A DNA stretch of 6,146 nt from Lysobacteraceae bacterium (GTDB lineage Bacteria; Pseudomonadota; Gammaproteobacteria; Xanthomonadales; Xanthomonadaceae), in assembly GCA_028293685.1 (NCBI GenBank), contig JAQGOI010000341.1:1-6146 (forward strand). The letters run 5' to 3'. The notes beneath the pieces were generated by a model. That model was not told where the DNA came from and did not search any database. It saw only the letters and a program-made list of their open reading frames with translations. Of this stretch, positions 1-6,029 are shown piece after piece (position 1 is the stretch's first letter; each line of letters opens with the position of its first letter). The translations under genes were made by a program, and so were the position numbers.

Positions 1-1125
1 GAGGTCGACGTCGCGTGCGGTCTGCGCGATGTCGCTCAGGTGATAGGCGCTGTAATGGAACAGATCGCGGAACACGGCCCAGAGCAGCCGCGCCTGCGGA
101 TGGTTGCTGGCGTGCAGCGCTTCGAAGCGCTTTGCCGGGTCGCGCTCCTTCAGGATGGCGGCAACCTCCGGCGCCATGTCGGCAGCGGTGGCGCGATGGT
201 CGGAAGTGCCCGGATCAAGCACCAGGATGTCCTTGCCGCGCTTTGTGTAGATGCCGGCGCCGGATTTCTGGCCCAGTGCGCCCTTGGCCACCAGGGCTTC
301 CAGCCAGCCCGGCGCCTTGAAGCCGGCATGCCATGGATCGTCGGGCAAGGTGTCGGCCATCGTCCGGATCACGTGCGCCATCGTGTCCAGCCCCACGACA
401 TCCGCGGTGCGATAGGTCGCCGACTTCGGTCGGCCGATCGCCGGACCGGTCAGCGCGTCGACGGTGTCGAAACCCAGCCCCGATACCGCGGTGTGATGCA
501 TCGTCGCCAGGATGGAGAACACACCGATGCGGTTGCCGATGAAGTTGGGAGTGTCACGCGCATAGACCACACCCTTGCCAAGAACACTCGTCAGGAAGGT
601 TTCCAGCGCCTCGAGCACGTCGGGATCGGTTGTGCGTGCCGGGATCAACTCCGCCAGGTGCATGTAGCGCGGGGGATTGAAGAAATGCACGCCGCAGAAA
701 CGGTGGCGCAGCTGTTCGGGAAGCACGTCGGCCAATGCGTTGATGCCAAGACCCGATGTGTTGCTCGCCAGCACCGCATGGTCGGGAACGAACGGCGCGA
801 TCCTGCGGTAGAGATCCTGCTTCCAGTCCATGCGTTCGGCGATGGCCTCGATGATGAGGTCGCAGTCGCGCAGCAGCGGCAGGCCGTCATCGTAATTGGC
901 GGGTGTGATGGTCTCTGCGAGCGCCTTGATTGCCAGCGGGGCGGGTGAGAGCTTGCCCAAACCTCCAATGGCCTTGATCGCTATCGCGCTGGGGTTGCCG
1001 TCGGCGGAGGGAAGATCGAACAGCACAGCGTCGATCCCGGCGTTGGCCAGGTGTGCGGCGATCTGCGCACCCATGACGCCCGCTCCAAGCACCGCGGCGC
1101 GTCTGACAAGTAATCTCTTAACCAT
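1..1125 (-). CDS. 3-hydroxyacyl-CoA dehydrogenase, FadN-type (N-terminal part; runs off left edge)
   Basis: Oxidises L-3-hydroxyacyl-CoA to 3-ketoacyl-CoA with NAD+ in cytoplasmic fatty-acid beta-oxidation. The 375 codons in the window are open and have no stop. The start is ATG at 1125, with AAAGG about 10 nt upstream. A Rossmann motif G14-A-G-V-M-G19 lies close to the N-terminus, with D37 at the end of strand 2, as expected for NAD. S121-N-T-S124, H147 in HFFNPP and E159 twelve residues later match the catalytic Ser and His-Glu dyad of the 3-hydroxyacyl-CoA dehydrogenase family. TPNFIGNR carries the conserved Asn, and RDLFHYSAYHLSDIA begins the second C-terminal domain. Because the dehydrogenase domain is N-terminal, this is not a FadB/FadJ protein, which starts with the hydratase. 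From memory, FadN-type enzymes are near 790 residues and carry a C-terminal enoyl-CoA hydratase domain. That half is outside the window, so bifunctionality is inferred. It lies 18 nt after the tetR gene, probably in the same operon. Confidence 0.93.
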   Translation of the reverse strand, partial: MVKRLLVRRAAVLGAGVMGAQIAAHLANAGIDAVLFDLPSADGNPSAIAIKAIGGLGKLSPAPLAIKALAETITPANYDDGLPLLRDCDLIIEAIAERMDWKQDLYRRIAPFVPDHAVLASNTSGLGINALADVLPEQLRHRFCGVHFFNPPRYMHLAELIPARTTDPDVLEALETFLTSVLGKGVVYARDTPNFIGNRIGVFSILATMHHTAVSGLGFDTVDALTGPAIGRPKSATYRTADVVGLDTMAHVIRTMADTLPDDPWHAGFKAPGWLEALVAKGALGQKSGAGIYTKRGKDILVLDPGTSDHRATAADMAPEVAAILKERDPAKRFEALHASNHPQARLLWAVFRDLFHYSAYHLSDIAQTARDVDL

Positions 1126-1143
1126 GTTCTGGAAGCCTTTGAA

Positions 1144-1773
1144 TTAATGTGCTTTTGCCTTAAGCCCCGCAGCGGCAAAACGGATCAGCTCCTGGGCGGC
1201 CCGTTCGCGGTGCGCAGCTTCGCTGATACCTGGGCGCCGCTTGGTCGTGCCGAAATCCGCCATCGCATACGTCAGCGCCCCGGAGAGGAAGTCCAGGCGC
1301 CAGTACAACGCTTCCTTGCCCAGCGCAGGCAGGCACCGCGCGATGGCCTTGGCGAACTCGCGCAGGACATGCCCGTACTGCTCCGAGAGGAAGCGGCGCA
1401 GGCTGTCGTTCTTCTCCGCGTAGGCACGGGCGATGACGCGGATGAACGCAGCGCCGCCGTGGCGATCCTGTGCGAGCGCCAGCGCCGGCTCGACGAAGGC
1501 GGCCAGCACGGCCTCCAGATCGCAGTTGCCTGATTCCACGGCCGCATTCAGCCGCGACAGGCGCTGGGCGCTCATCTCGTCCATGCGACGGCGGAAGACC
1601 TCGTTGACGAGATTCTCCTTGCTGCCGAAGTGGTAGTTGACGGCCGCGATGTTGACGTCGGCCCGGCTGGTCACCTGACGCAGGGATGTGCCGTTGAAGC
1701 CGAACTGTGCGAACAACTCCTCGGCTGCACCGAGGATGCGGTCCTTGGTCGAGAAGTGTGCGGAGGAAGCCAT
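1144..1773 (-). CDS. TetR-family transcriptional regulator, PsrA-like
   Basis: Probable acyl-CoA-responsive repressor of 209 residues. The N-terminal TetR domain (about residues 8-57) includes KDRILGAAEELFAQFGFNGT. The helix-turn-helix that follows has the recognition segment VNIAAVNYHFGSKENL, very close to the VNLAAVNYHFGSK I recall for Pseudomonas PsrA. The rest is an all-helical ligand domain typical of TetR_C and not diagnostic by eye. The ATG at 1773 was chosen because AGG lies about 7 nt upstream and the domain begins just after it. An upstream in-frame TTG at 1830 lies inside the promoter -35 and was rejected. The gene is followed after 18 nt by a beta-oxidation dehydrogenase and preceded by a palindrome of PsrA type, so repression of its own operon, relieved by long-chain acyl-CoA, is the natural inference. 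The TetR assignment is firm. The PsrA-like specificity is inferred from the recognition helix, operator and neighbour. Confidence 0.92.
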   Translation of the reverse strand: MASSAHFSTKDRILGAAEELFAQFGFNGTSLRQVTSRADVNIAAVNYHFGSKENLVNEVFRRRMDEMSAQRLSRLNAAVESGNCDLEAVLAAFVEPALALAQDRHGGAAFIRVIARAYAEKNDSLRRFLSEQYGHVLREFAKAIARCLPALGKEALYWRLDFLSGALTYAMADFGTTKRRPGISEAAHRERAAQELIRFAAAGLKAKAH

Positions 1774-1785
1774 GGGTCGACCTGA

Positions 1786-1803
1786 ATCAAACGCTTGTTT
1801 GAT
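1786..1803 (-). promoter_or_regulatory. PsrA-type operator palindrome
   Basis: ATCAAACGCTTGTTTGAT is a perfect 7-bp inverted repeat around a 4-bp spacer (GCTT). Its core CAAAC-N4-GTTTG fits the consensus known for PsrA, G/C-AAAC-N2-4-GTTT-G/C. It starts 12 nt upstream of the tetR start codon and touches the -10 hexamer, covering the predicted transcription start. A bound dimer would block RNA polymerase. The palindrome is seen directly; the regulator that binds it is inferred. Confidence 0.8.
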
Positions 1804-1830
1804 CGTAGTGGCTGCCCTGGTTCGCGTCAA
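1802..1830 (-). promoter_or_regulatory. sigma70-type promoter of the tetR-dehydrogenase operon
   Basis: Read on the minus strand, a -35 TTGACG (1830-1825) is followed by a 17-bp spacer and a -10 TACGAT (1807-1802). That is 5/6 and 4/6 of the sigma70 consensus with ideal spacing. The predicted start is near 1795, giving a leader of about 20 nt with AGG ahead of the ATG at 1773. The -10 overlaps the operator palindrome and the -35 forms one arm of a second inverted repeat. Confidence 0.7.
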
Positions 1831-1842
1831 TCTGATTTGACG
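1825..1842. repeat. Inverted repeat CGTCAA-N6-TTGACG over the -35 element
   Basis: Two perfect 6-bp arms, CGTCAA at 1825-1830 and TTGACG at 1837-1842, flank TCTGAT. The left arm is the complement of the minus-strand -35. The right arm resembles a plus-strand -35, but no -10 is found at proper spacing. It could be a second regulator site or an arrangement of two opposed -35-like hexamers; 6-bp arms can also arise by chance. Confidence 0.4.
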
Positions 1843-1865
1843 TGCAACTGGCGTGTCTCATCCGG

Positions 1866-1871
1866 TAGAAT
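1866..1871 (+). promoter_or_regulatory. Possible plus-strand -10 element upstream of ndk
   Basis: TAGAAT matches 5 of 6 bases of the sigma70 -10. No convincing -35 lies at 16-18 bp; the closest 17-bp partner is TGCAAC. If used, transcription would begin near 1878, directly at a small hairpin (AGCC/GGCT, 1878-1890) and then the terminator-like hairpin. A second candidate, TATCCT at 1921-1926, lies past that hairpin and is followed by a GC-rich stretch. Either could serve ndk; neither is strong. Confidence 0.35.
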
Positions 1872-1890
1872 CACTACAGCCATATCGGCT

Positions 1891-1916
1891 AAACCCGCGT
1901 TTTGTCGCGGGTTTTT
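1891..1916 (+). terminator. Terminator-like hairpin in the ndk upstream region
   Basis: AAACCCGCG (1891-1899) pairs perfectly with CGCGGGTTT (1906-1914) around the loop TTTTGT, and T's at 1912-1916 form the tail. This has the form of a Rho-independent terminator on the plus strand. The minus strand has only a three-T tail, so it is directional. No plus-strand gene lies upstream to be terminated. It may act as an attenuator of ndk, end a short leader RNA, or insulate ndk from antisense transcription of tetR. Confidence 0.6.
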
Positions 1917-1944
1917 CTGTTATCCTCGGGCCCGCGAACAGTGT

Positions 1945-1960
1945 TGGCATGACCATGCCA
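1945..1960. repeat. 16-bp inverted repeat in the ndk leader
   Basis: TGGCATGACCATGCCA has perfect 6-bp arms around GACC, ending 39 nt before the ndk start. It could be an operator or a small RNA hairpin. It contains two ATG triplets, one of them (1949) in frame with ndk, but without a Shine-Dalgarno sequence. No known regulator motif is recognised. Confidence 0.35.
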
Positions 1961-1986
1961 GGCGACGTTCCGCGGCCCGCCTGCCC

Positions 1987-1990
1987 GGAG
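1987..1990 (+). promoter_or_regulatory. Ribosome binding site of ndk
   Basis: GGAG with a 9-nt spacer before ATG at 2000. It decides the ndk start against the in-frame upstream GTG (1853) and ATG (1949). Confidence 0.75.
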
Positions 1991-1999
1991 AATTTCCCC

Positions 2000-2425
2000 A
2001 TGGCGCTGGAGCGCACCCTCTCGATCATCAAGCCGGACGGCGTTGCCAAAAACGTCATCGGCGAGATCTATTCGCGTTTCGAAAAAGCCGGCCTCAAGGT
2101 CGTCGCGGCTCGCATGAAGCAACTCTCGAGGCAGGAGGCCGAAGGCTTCTACGCCGTGCATCGCGAGCGTCCGTTCTTCAATGCGCTGGTCAATTTCATG
2201 AGTTCCGGTCCCGTCATGATCCAGGTGCTGGAAGGCGAGGGCGCGATGCTCAGGAATCGCGACCTGATGGGTGCGACCAATCCCAAGGAAGCCGCACCCG
2301 GTACGATCCGGGCCGATTTTGCCGACAGCATCGACGCCAACGCCGTGCACGGCTCGGATTCGGTCGACAACGCAATGGTCGAGATCGCGTATTTCTTCCC
2401 GGCAACCGACGTCTACGCGCGCTGA
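2000..2425 (+). CDS. ndk: Nucleoside diphosphate kinase
   Basis: Transfers the gamma-phosphate of ATP to nucleoside and deoxynucleoside diphosphates through a phosphohistidine intermediate, balancing cytoplasmic (d)NTP pools. The protein has 141 residues, the usual bacterial length. It begins [15 protein letters not shown], with K11 and the conserved P-D-G, and carries the active-site signature NAVHGSDS with the catalytic histidine at H117, the same number as in E. coli. R87, T93, R104 and N114, which contact the nucleotide in the family, are all in place. The start is fixed by GGAG nine nt upstream and by the family N-terminus. rlmN follows after 13 nt, so the two are probably co-transcribed. 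The upstream region holds a terminator-like hairpin and a 16-bp inverted repeat that could affect expression. Nothing in the protein looks unusual. Confidence 0.98.
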   Translation: MALERTLSIIKPDGVAKNVIGEIYSRFEKAGLKVVAARMKQLSRQEAEGFYAVHRERPFFNALVNFMSSGPVMIQVLEGEGAMLRNRDLMGATNPKEAAPGTIRADFADSIDANAVHGSDSVDNAMVEIAYFFPATDVYAR

Positions 2426-2438
2426 ACGACCGCATCGC

Positions 2439-3674
2439 ATGACTGCCACACCGACCAGATCCATTGACCTTGCACTCGCCGAACCGGCGGGTGCACTGGC
2501 CTCGAGTGAACAAGGCTCGCGGGCTGTCGTCGTGGGTGCTGGAAAGAACCTGTTCGATCTGGATCGCGTGCAGCTCGAGGATTTCTTCGAACATGTGCTC
2601 GACGAGAAGCGTTATCGCGCACACCAGGTGATGAAGTGGATCCATCACCGCCATGTCACCGATTTCGATGCCATGACCGACCTTGGAAAGGTGCTGCGCG
2701 CGAAACTCGAAAATCACGCGCACATCCATGCGCCCATGGTCCTGCACGACCAGGCGTCCGCGGACGGTACGTACAAGTGGTTGCTGGGCATGGATCCAAG
2801 CAACGCCATCGAAACCGTCTACATCCCGGACAAGGGCCGCGGGACGCTATGCGTTTCCTCGCAGGTGGGCTGTGCGTTGAACTGCCAGTTCTGCTCCACG
2901 GCCACGCAGGGTTTCAATCGCAATCTCTCGACCGCCGAGATCATCGGGCAGGTGTGGGTTGCCGCACGGCATCTGGGCAATGTCCCCCACCAGCAGCGCA
3001 AGCTGACCAACGTGGTGATGATGGGAATGGGCGAGCCGTTGATGAATTTCGACAACGTCGTGCGCGCGATGAGCATCATGCGCGACGACCTTGGCTACGG
3101 CCTGGCGAACAAGCGCGTGACGCTCTCCACTGCGGGCATGGTGCCGATGATCGACCGGTTGGGCGAGGAGAGCGATGTCTCGCTTGCCGTGTCGCTGCAT
3201 GCTGCCAACGACGACCTGCGCAGCGAGCTGGTCCCGCTCAACAGGAAATATCCCATCGCCGAATTGATGGCCGCCTGTCAGCGTTACGTGGCACGCAAGC
3301 CGCGCTCGTCGGTCACGTTCGAATACACGATGATGAAGGGCGTCAACGACCAGCCCGAACACGCCGCGCAGCTGGCCAGCCTCATGCGCCAGTTCGGTAA
3401 TGCCGCCCAGATGAAGGATGCCGCCAAGGTCAACCTGATTCCGTTCAACCCGTTTCCGGGCACGCGATTCGAGCGGTCGACGGAGGCCGACATCCGCGCA
3501 TTCCAGCAGGTCCTGCAGGCTCGGAACGTGCTGACGACGGTTCGACGTACCCGTGGCGACGATATCGACGCTGCCTGCGGGCAGCTCAAGGGTCAGGTCA
3601 TGGATCGCACGCGCCGACAGGCCGATTTCCGGAAGCTGCTGCAGGCGCGGGGAGCCAGCGATGCGGCAACGTGA
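2439..3674 (+). CDS. rlmN: Dual-specificity 23S rRNA A2503 / tRNA A37 C2-methyltransferase RlmN
   Basis: Radical-SAM enzyme that methylates C2 of A2503 in 23S rRNA and of A37 in some tRNAs, supporting translational accuracy. The protein has 411 residues. The N-terminal accessory domain begins around residue 36 ([14 protein letters not shown]) and includes [10 protein letters not shown]145-x3-C149-x2-C152 (CALNCQFC) binds the 4Fe-4S cluster. C138 in LCVSSQVGC and C380 in [11 protein letters not shown] match the two other cysteines needed by the methyl-carrier mechanism (E. coli C118 and C355). [10 protein letters not shown] and [10 protein letters not shown] are further family signatures. The first 35 or so residues exceed the E. 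coli protein and look low in conservation. No clear Shine-Dalgarno precedes ATG 2439, which lies 13 nt after the ndk stop; the start may rely on coupling to ndk. The 3' end overlaps pilF by 14 nt. Confidence 0.97.
   Translation: MTATPTRSIDLALAEPAGALASSEQGSRAVVVGAGKNLFDLDRVQLEDFFEHVLDEKRYRAHQVMKWIHHRHVTDFDAMTDLGKVLRAKLENHAHIHAPMVLHDQASADGTYKWLLGMDPSNAIETVYIPDKGRGTLCVSSQVGCALNCQFCSTATQGFNRNLSTAEIIGQVWVAARHLGNVPHQQRKLTNVVMMGMGEPLMNFDNVVRAMSIMRDDLGYGLANKRVTLSTAGMVPMIDRLGEESDVSLAVSLHAANDDLRSELVPLNRKYPIAELMAACQRYVARKPRSSVTFEYTMMKGVNDQPEHAAQLASLMRQFGNAAQMKDAAKVNLIPFNPFPGTRFERSTEADIRAFQQVLQARNVLTTVRRTRGDDIDAACGQLKGQVMDRTRRQADFRKLLQARGASDAAT
3649..3654 (+). promoter_or_regulatory. Ribosome binding site of pilF, inside rlmN
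   Basis: GGGGAG lies 6 nt before ATG 3661, within the last codons of rlmN. It supports the overlapping start and independent or coupled initiation of pilF. Confidence 0.65.
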
Positions 3675-4479
3675 GGTCATCGGATTCGTCGTCCTGTTCG
3701 CACTGCTGTCTGGTGGATGTTCCCGTCTGACCTTCGTCAAGCCGAACCTGAAGCGGCACAACTACCGCCAAACGGCGCCCGACTACGCGGTGAAGGACGA
3801 TCCACGCGATGCGCAGCGTATTGCGGCAATCGACCATGTGACGTTCGCCGAGCAGCAACTCAACGCGGGGCGCCTCGACGAGGCGCAGAAAGAAGTGCAG
3901 GCGGTCCTGAAGGCCGATCCCAAATCCGCCGACGCCTACATGCTGCTGGGAATGATTGCCGAGCAACGCGGCAACGCCGCTGCGGCCGGTCCGTTCTACG
4001 CGAAGGCCGTGGCGTTAGCCCCGGGACGCGGCGCTGCATTGAACAACTTCGGTGCCTGGTTGTGCGGTAATGGCCGGGCCCCGCAGTCGCTCTCTCTGTT
4101 CGACCAGGCGCTTGCCGATCCCGCTTACGCGACTCCGGCATCCGCATTGGCCAATGCCGGTTCGTGCGCGCTGACCGCGGGCCAGGGAGCCCGGTCGGTG
4201 CAGTACCTTGATGCCGCCCTGCAGCTGGACCCCGCCAACCCGGTCGCCCTCGAGGCAATGGCCGAAAGCCACTACCGTGCCGGCCAGTACATGGAAGCAC
4301 GTGCGTTTTCCGAGCGTCGGATGGCCGCAGCGCCCCCTAGCGTCACAGTGTTACAACTTGCGTCACAAATCGAGCAGAAACTCGGCGACACGGCCGCAGC
4401 GGCTCGTTATGTTCAGCGAATCGGGCAGGAATTTCCGCAAGCCAAGCCCGTCTCGCCCGGGGATGCGAGTCAGCCATGA
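3661..4479 (+). CDS. pilF: Type IV pilus biogenesis/stability lipoprotein PilF (PilW)
   Basis: Pilotin-like outer-membrane lipoprotein that in Pseudomonas and relatives helps place and multimerise the PilQ secretin for type IV pili. The 272-residue protein starts with a short lipoprotein signal (hydrophobic [14 protein letters not shown]) ending at C20. Serine at +2 fits outer-membrane sorting. The lipobox S-G-G-C has serine rather than leucine at -3, a less common but accepted form. About six TPR units span residues 58-262: for example [46 protein letters not shown] and [26 protein letters not shown] resembles the conserved PilF region. The start at 3661 overlaps rlmN by 14 nt and has GGGGAG six nt upstream; the signal peptide begins immediately. 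The stop overlaps the rodZ start as ATGA. The position between rlmN and rodZ is the usual one for pilF/pilW. Pilus genes are otherwise absent here. Confidence 0.92.
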   Translation: MRQREVIGFVVLFALLSGGCSRLTFVKPNLKRHNYRQTAPDYAVKDDPRDAQRIAAIDHVTFAEQQLNAGRLDEAQKEVQAVLKADPKSADAYMLLGMIAEQRGNAAAAGPFYAKAVALAPGRGAALNNFGAWLCGNGRAPQSLSLFDQALADPAYATPASALANAGSCALTAGQGARSVQYLDAALQLDPANPVALEAMAESHYRAGQYMEARAFSERRMAAAPPSVTVLQLASQIEQKLGDTAAAARYVQRIGQEFPQAKPVSPGDASQP

Positions 4480-5309
4480 ACCAGTCCGGTCCAACCCTGC
4501 CCGCAAGTCCGTTAGCCGACGGTGACAGAGGCTGCGGGATTCGTTTGCGCAAGGCGCGCGAAGGCGCCGGCATGACCCAGGCCGACGTGGCCGCCCGACT
4601 GAAGATGCCCATCGCCGTCGTGCAGTCGCTTGAAGATGAAGACTGGAGCCGCCTGGGCGCACCGGTTTTTGTCCGTGGCCAGCTTCGCAGCTATTCGCGG
4701 CTGCTCGGATTGATGACCGCCCCCATGGTGGCTGCATCCGGAGTGGCGTCGATCGAGCCGGCAAACCTGGTCCCCAGGACATATACGCCGCCGATGCAGC
4801 GGCTCACCGAGCAATTGGCACGCCGCCTGGTCTACATCGTCCTGACCGCCGCCATCATTGTTCCGGTCTGGCTTGCAACACGTCCGGGTTCGGCGGTCAT
4901 CGCCCATGATTCGGCCCCGTTGGAAGTTCCGGCCAATGCGCCTGTCACCGGCTTCGGCGTTTCGAACGACCGCTCCCGCGTGCAGACAGATCCCCGTCCG
5001 CTGGTGGCTTCGCTGACGCCCATGCCATCGAGCGGCGCACCGGCACCCGAGTTGTCGCTGCAGATGAAAGCCGACAGCTGGGTCCTGATCTCCGCACGTG
5101 ACGGCCGTACGCTGCAACAATCGCTACTGCGTGCCGGCGAACAGCGTCGCTATCCCATTGCCGATGTCGGCGTGGTCGTGCTTGGCAATGCTTCAGCGGT
5201 GTCCGTGCGCCGAAACGGCGAGCCAGTCGACCTGACACCGTTCCTGCGTTCGAATGTGGCGCGCTTTACGGTATCCTCTGCCGGTTCCCTCTCGCCTGTC
5301 GCCAACTGA
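4476..5309 (+). CDS. rodZ: Cytoskeletal protein RodZ
   Basis: Bitopic inner-membrane protein that links cytoplasmic MreB filaments to the cell-wall elongation machinery and so keeps rod shape. The protein has 277 residues. A cytoplasmic helix-turn-helix of the Cro/XRE type (HTH_25) lies at about 21-80: GIRLRKAREGAGMTQADVAA, then the family-typical FVRGQLRSYSRLLGL. A single membrane segment follows at about 117-135 (LVYIVLTAAIIVPVWLA), after the positive R116-R117. A proline-rich periplasmic linker comes next, then a C-terminal DUF4115 domain at about 193-265, with LQMKADSWVLISARDGRTL and NGEPVDLTPF. The start shares the ATGA overlap with the pilF stop, so translation is probably coupled; GAG sits 6 nt and GGGGA 12 nt upstream. 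In enterobacteria ispG and hisS follow rodZ; here yfgM follows after 84 nt. The low sequence conservation of the linker is normal for RodZ. Confidence 0.92.
   Translation: MNQSGPTLPASPLADGDRGCGIRLRKAREGAGMTQADVAARLKMPIAVVQSLEDEDWSRLGAPVFVRGQLRSYSRLLGLMTAPMVAASGVASIEPANLVPRTYTPPMQRLTEQLARRLVYIVLTAAIIVPVWLATRPGSAVIAHDSAPLEVPANAPVTGFGVSNDRSRVQTDPRPLVASLTPMPSSGAPAPELSLQMKADSWVLISARDGRTLQQSLLRAGEQRRYPIADVGVVVLGNASAVSVRRNGEPVDLTPFLRSNVARFTVSSAGSLSPVAN
5249..5277 (+). promoter_or_regulatory. Possible weak promoter for yfgM-bamB inside the end of rodZ
   Basis: TTCGAA (3/6 of the -35) is separated by 17 bp from TATCCT (4/6 of the -10), giving a start near 5284, about 110 nt before yfgM. The same TATCCTC string occurs upstream of ndk at 1921. 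The match is weak, but this is the only junction in the cluster with a sizeable gap, where a secondary promoter would make sense. Confidence 0.25.
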
Positions 5310-5393
5310 TCTTCCGTTGGCCTTCGGGTCACGAGGCAGTCCACCCACCGGCCGCCCATCTGGCTCCCGGGCAACAGGCAGCACGACACCCGC

Positions 5394-6029
5394 ATGGCAA
5401 TCGACGATCTGCTCGACGAACACGAGCAAAGCGAAAAAGTCCGCAACTGGTTGCAGGCCAACGGCGCTGGAATGATCGGTGGCGTCGTCCTGGGCCTGGC
5501 ATTGATCGGTGGTTGGCAATGGTGGCAACGCCAGCAGCAGCAGGCCCAGGTACAGACGGCCGAACGCTACAAGGCCACGGTCGACATGATCCAGGCAAAA
5601 CAGCTCGCGCCTGCGAAAGCGCGGATCATGTCGCTACCCAATTCGACCTACGAAACCGTCGCTGCGCTTGCGTTGGCAAAAGCGCAGCTGGAGGCCGGGC
5701 AACGTGATGCTGCCATCGCCACGCTGCAGCTGGCCAGGCCACCGGAACCGGCATTGGCGGCGATCGTCTCGCAACGCCTGGGGCGTTTGTTGATCGACGC
5801 TGGCAAACCCGCCGAGGCGCTGAAACTCCTGCCCGCTGCCAGCACCGATCCTGAAACGTTGCAGGTACGCGGAGACGCGCAGCTGGCCCTGGGCCATCTG
5901 GAGGAAGCGCGCGCGGCTTACGCCGGAGCATTGACCCATCTTGATGTCGCGGCTCCCCAGCGACGCCTGGTCGAACTGAAACTTTCCGAAGCCGGCGGCA
6001 CGTCCGCCCAGCCCGAGGCACAGACTTGA
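5394..6029 (+). CDS. yfgM: YfgM-family tetratricopeptide protein (ancillary SecYEG translocon subunit)
   Basis: In E. coli YfgM is an inner-membrane protein that associates with SecYEG and PpiD and assists proteins leaving the translocon. This 211-residue protein has the expected plan. A short acidic cytoplasmic N-terminus (MAIDDLLDEHEQSEKVRNWL) precedes a membrane segment at about 25-44, rich in glycine and ending in WQWW. The periplasmic region of TPR-like helices (PF09976 type) covers about 55-200, for example ALALAKAQLEAGQRDAAIAT and GDAQLALGHLEEARAAYAGA. The tail after residue 200 is low in complexity. The start matches the conserved family N-terminus, but no good Shine-Dalgarno is visible: ACAGG is 15 nt away. 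The preceding 84 nt hold nothing recognisable beyond a possible promoter just upstream. The stop overlaps the next start by one base (TGATG). The family is clear; the chaperone-like role is carried over from E. coli. Confidence 0.9.
   Translation: MAIDDLLDEHEQSEKVRNWLQANGAGMIGGVVLGLALIGGWQWWQRQQQQAQVQTAERYKATVDMIQAKQLAPAKARIMSLPNSTYETVAALALAKAQLEAGQRDAAIATLQLARPPEPALAAIVSQRLGRLLIDAGKPAEALKLLPAASTDPETLQVRGDAQLALGHLEEARAAYAGALTHLDVAAPQRRLVELKLSEAGGTSAQPEAQT

Noticed and set aside
40..948. A 302-codon plus-strand open frame opposite the dehydrogenase gene
   Set aside because: The minus strand carries a full set of dehydrogenase motifs over the same bases. The plus-strand product has no recognisable domain; long antisense frames are common in GC-rich DNA.
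1774..1830. TetR start at TTG 1830, adding 19 residues
   Set aside because: The TTG is the first half of the -35 hexamer and the extension would be translated from promoter and operator DNA. ATG 1773 has AGG at a proper distance.
1837..1871. TTGACG (1837) paired with TAGAAT (1866) as a plus-strand promoter
   Set aside because: The spacer would be 23 bp, well outside the 15-19 bp range used by sigma70.
1843..1916. A tRNA or known small RNA ending at the hairpin
   Set aside because: There is no T-loop GTTC motif, no acceptor pairing and no anticodon arm, and I recognise no known small RNA. Only the hairpin itself is supported.
1853..1999. ndk starts at GTG 1853 or ATG 1949
   Set aside because: Neither has a Shine-Dalgarno and GTG 1853 lies before the terminator-like hairpin. 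ATG 2000 has GGAG nine nt upstream and gives the family-length protein.
2847..3761. A 304-codon minus-strand open frame opposite rlmN and pilF
   Set aside because: It is antisense to the conserved radical-SAM region, rich in His and Arg, and matches no family. It is a GC-driven shadow.
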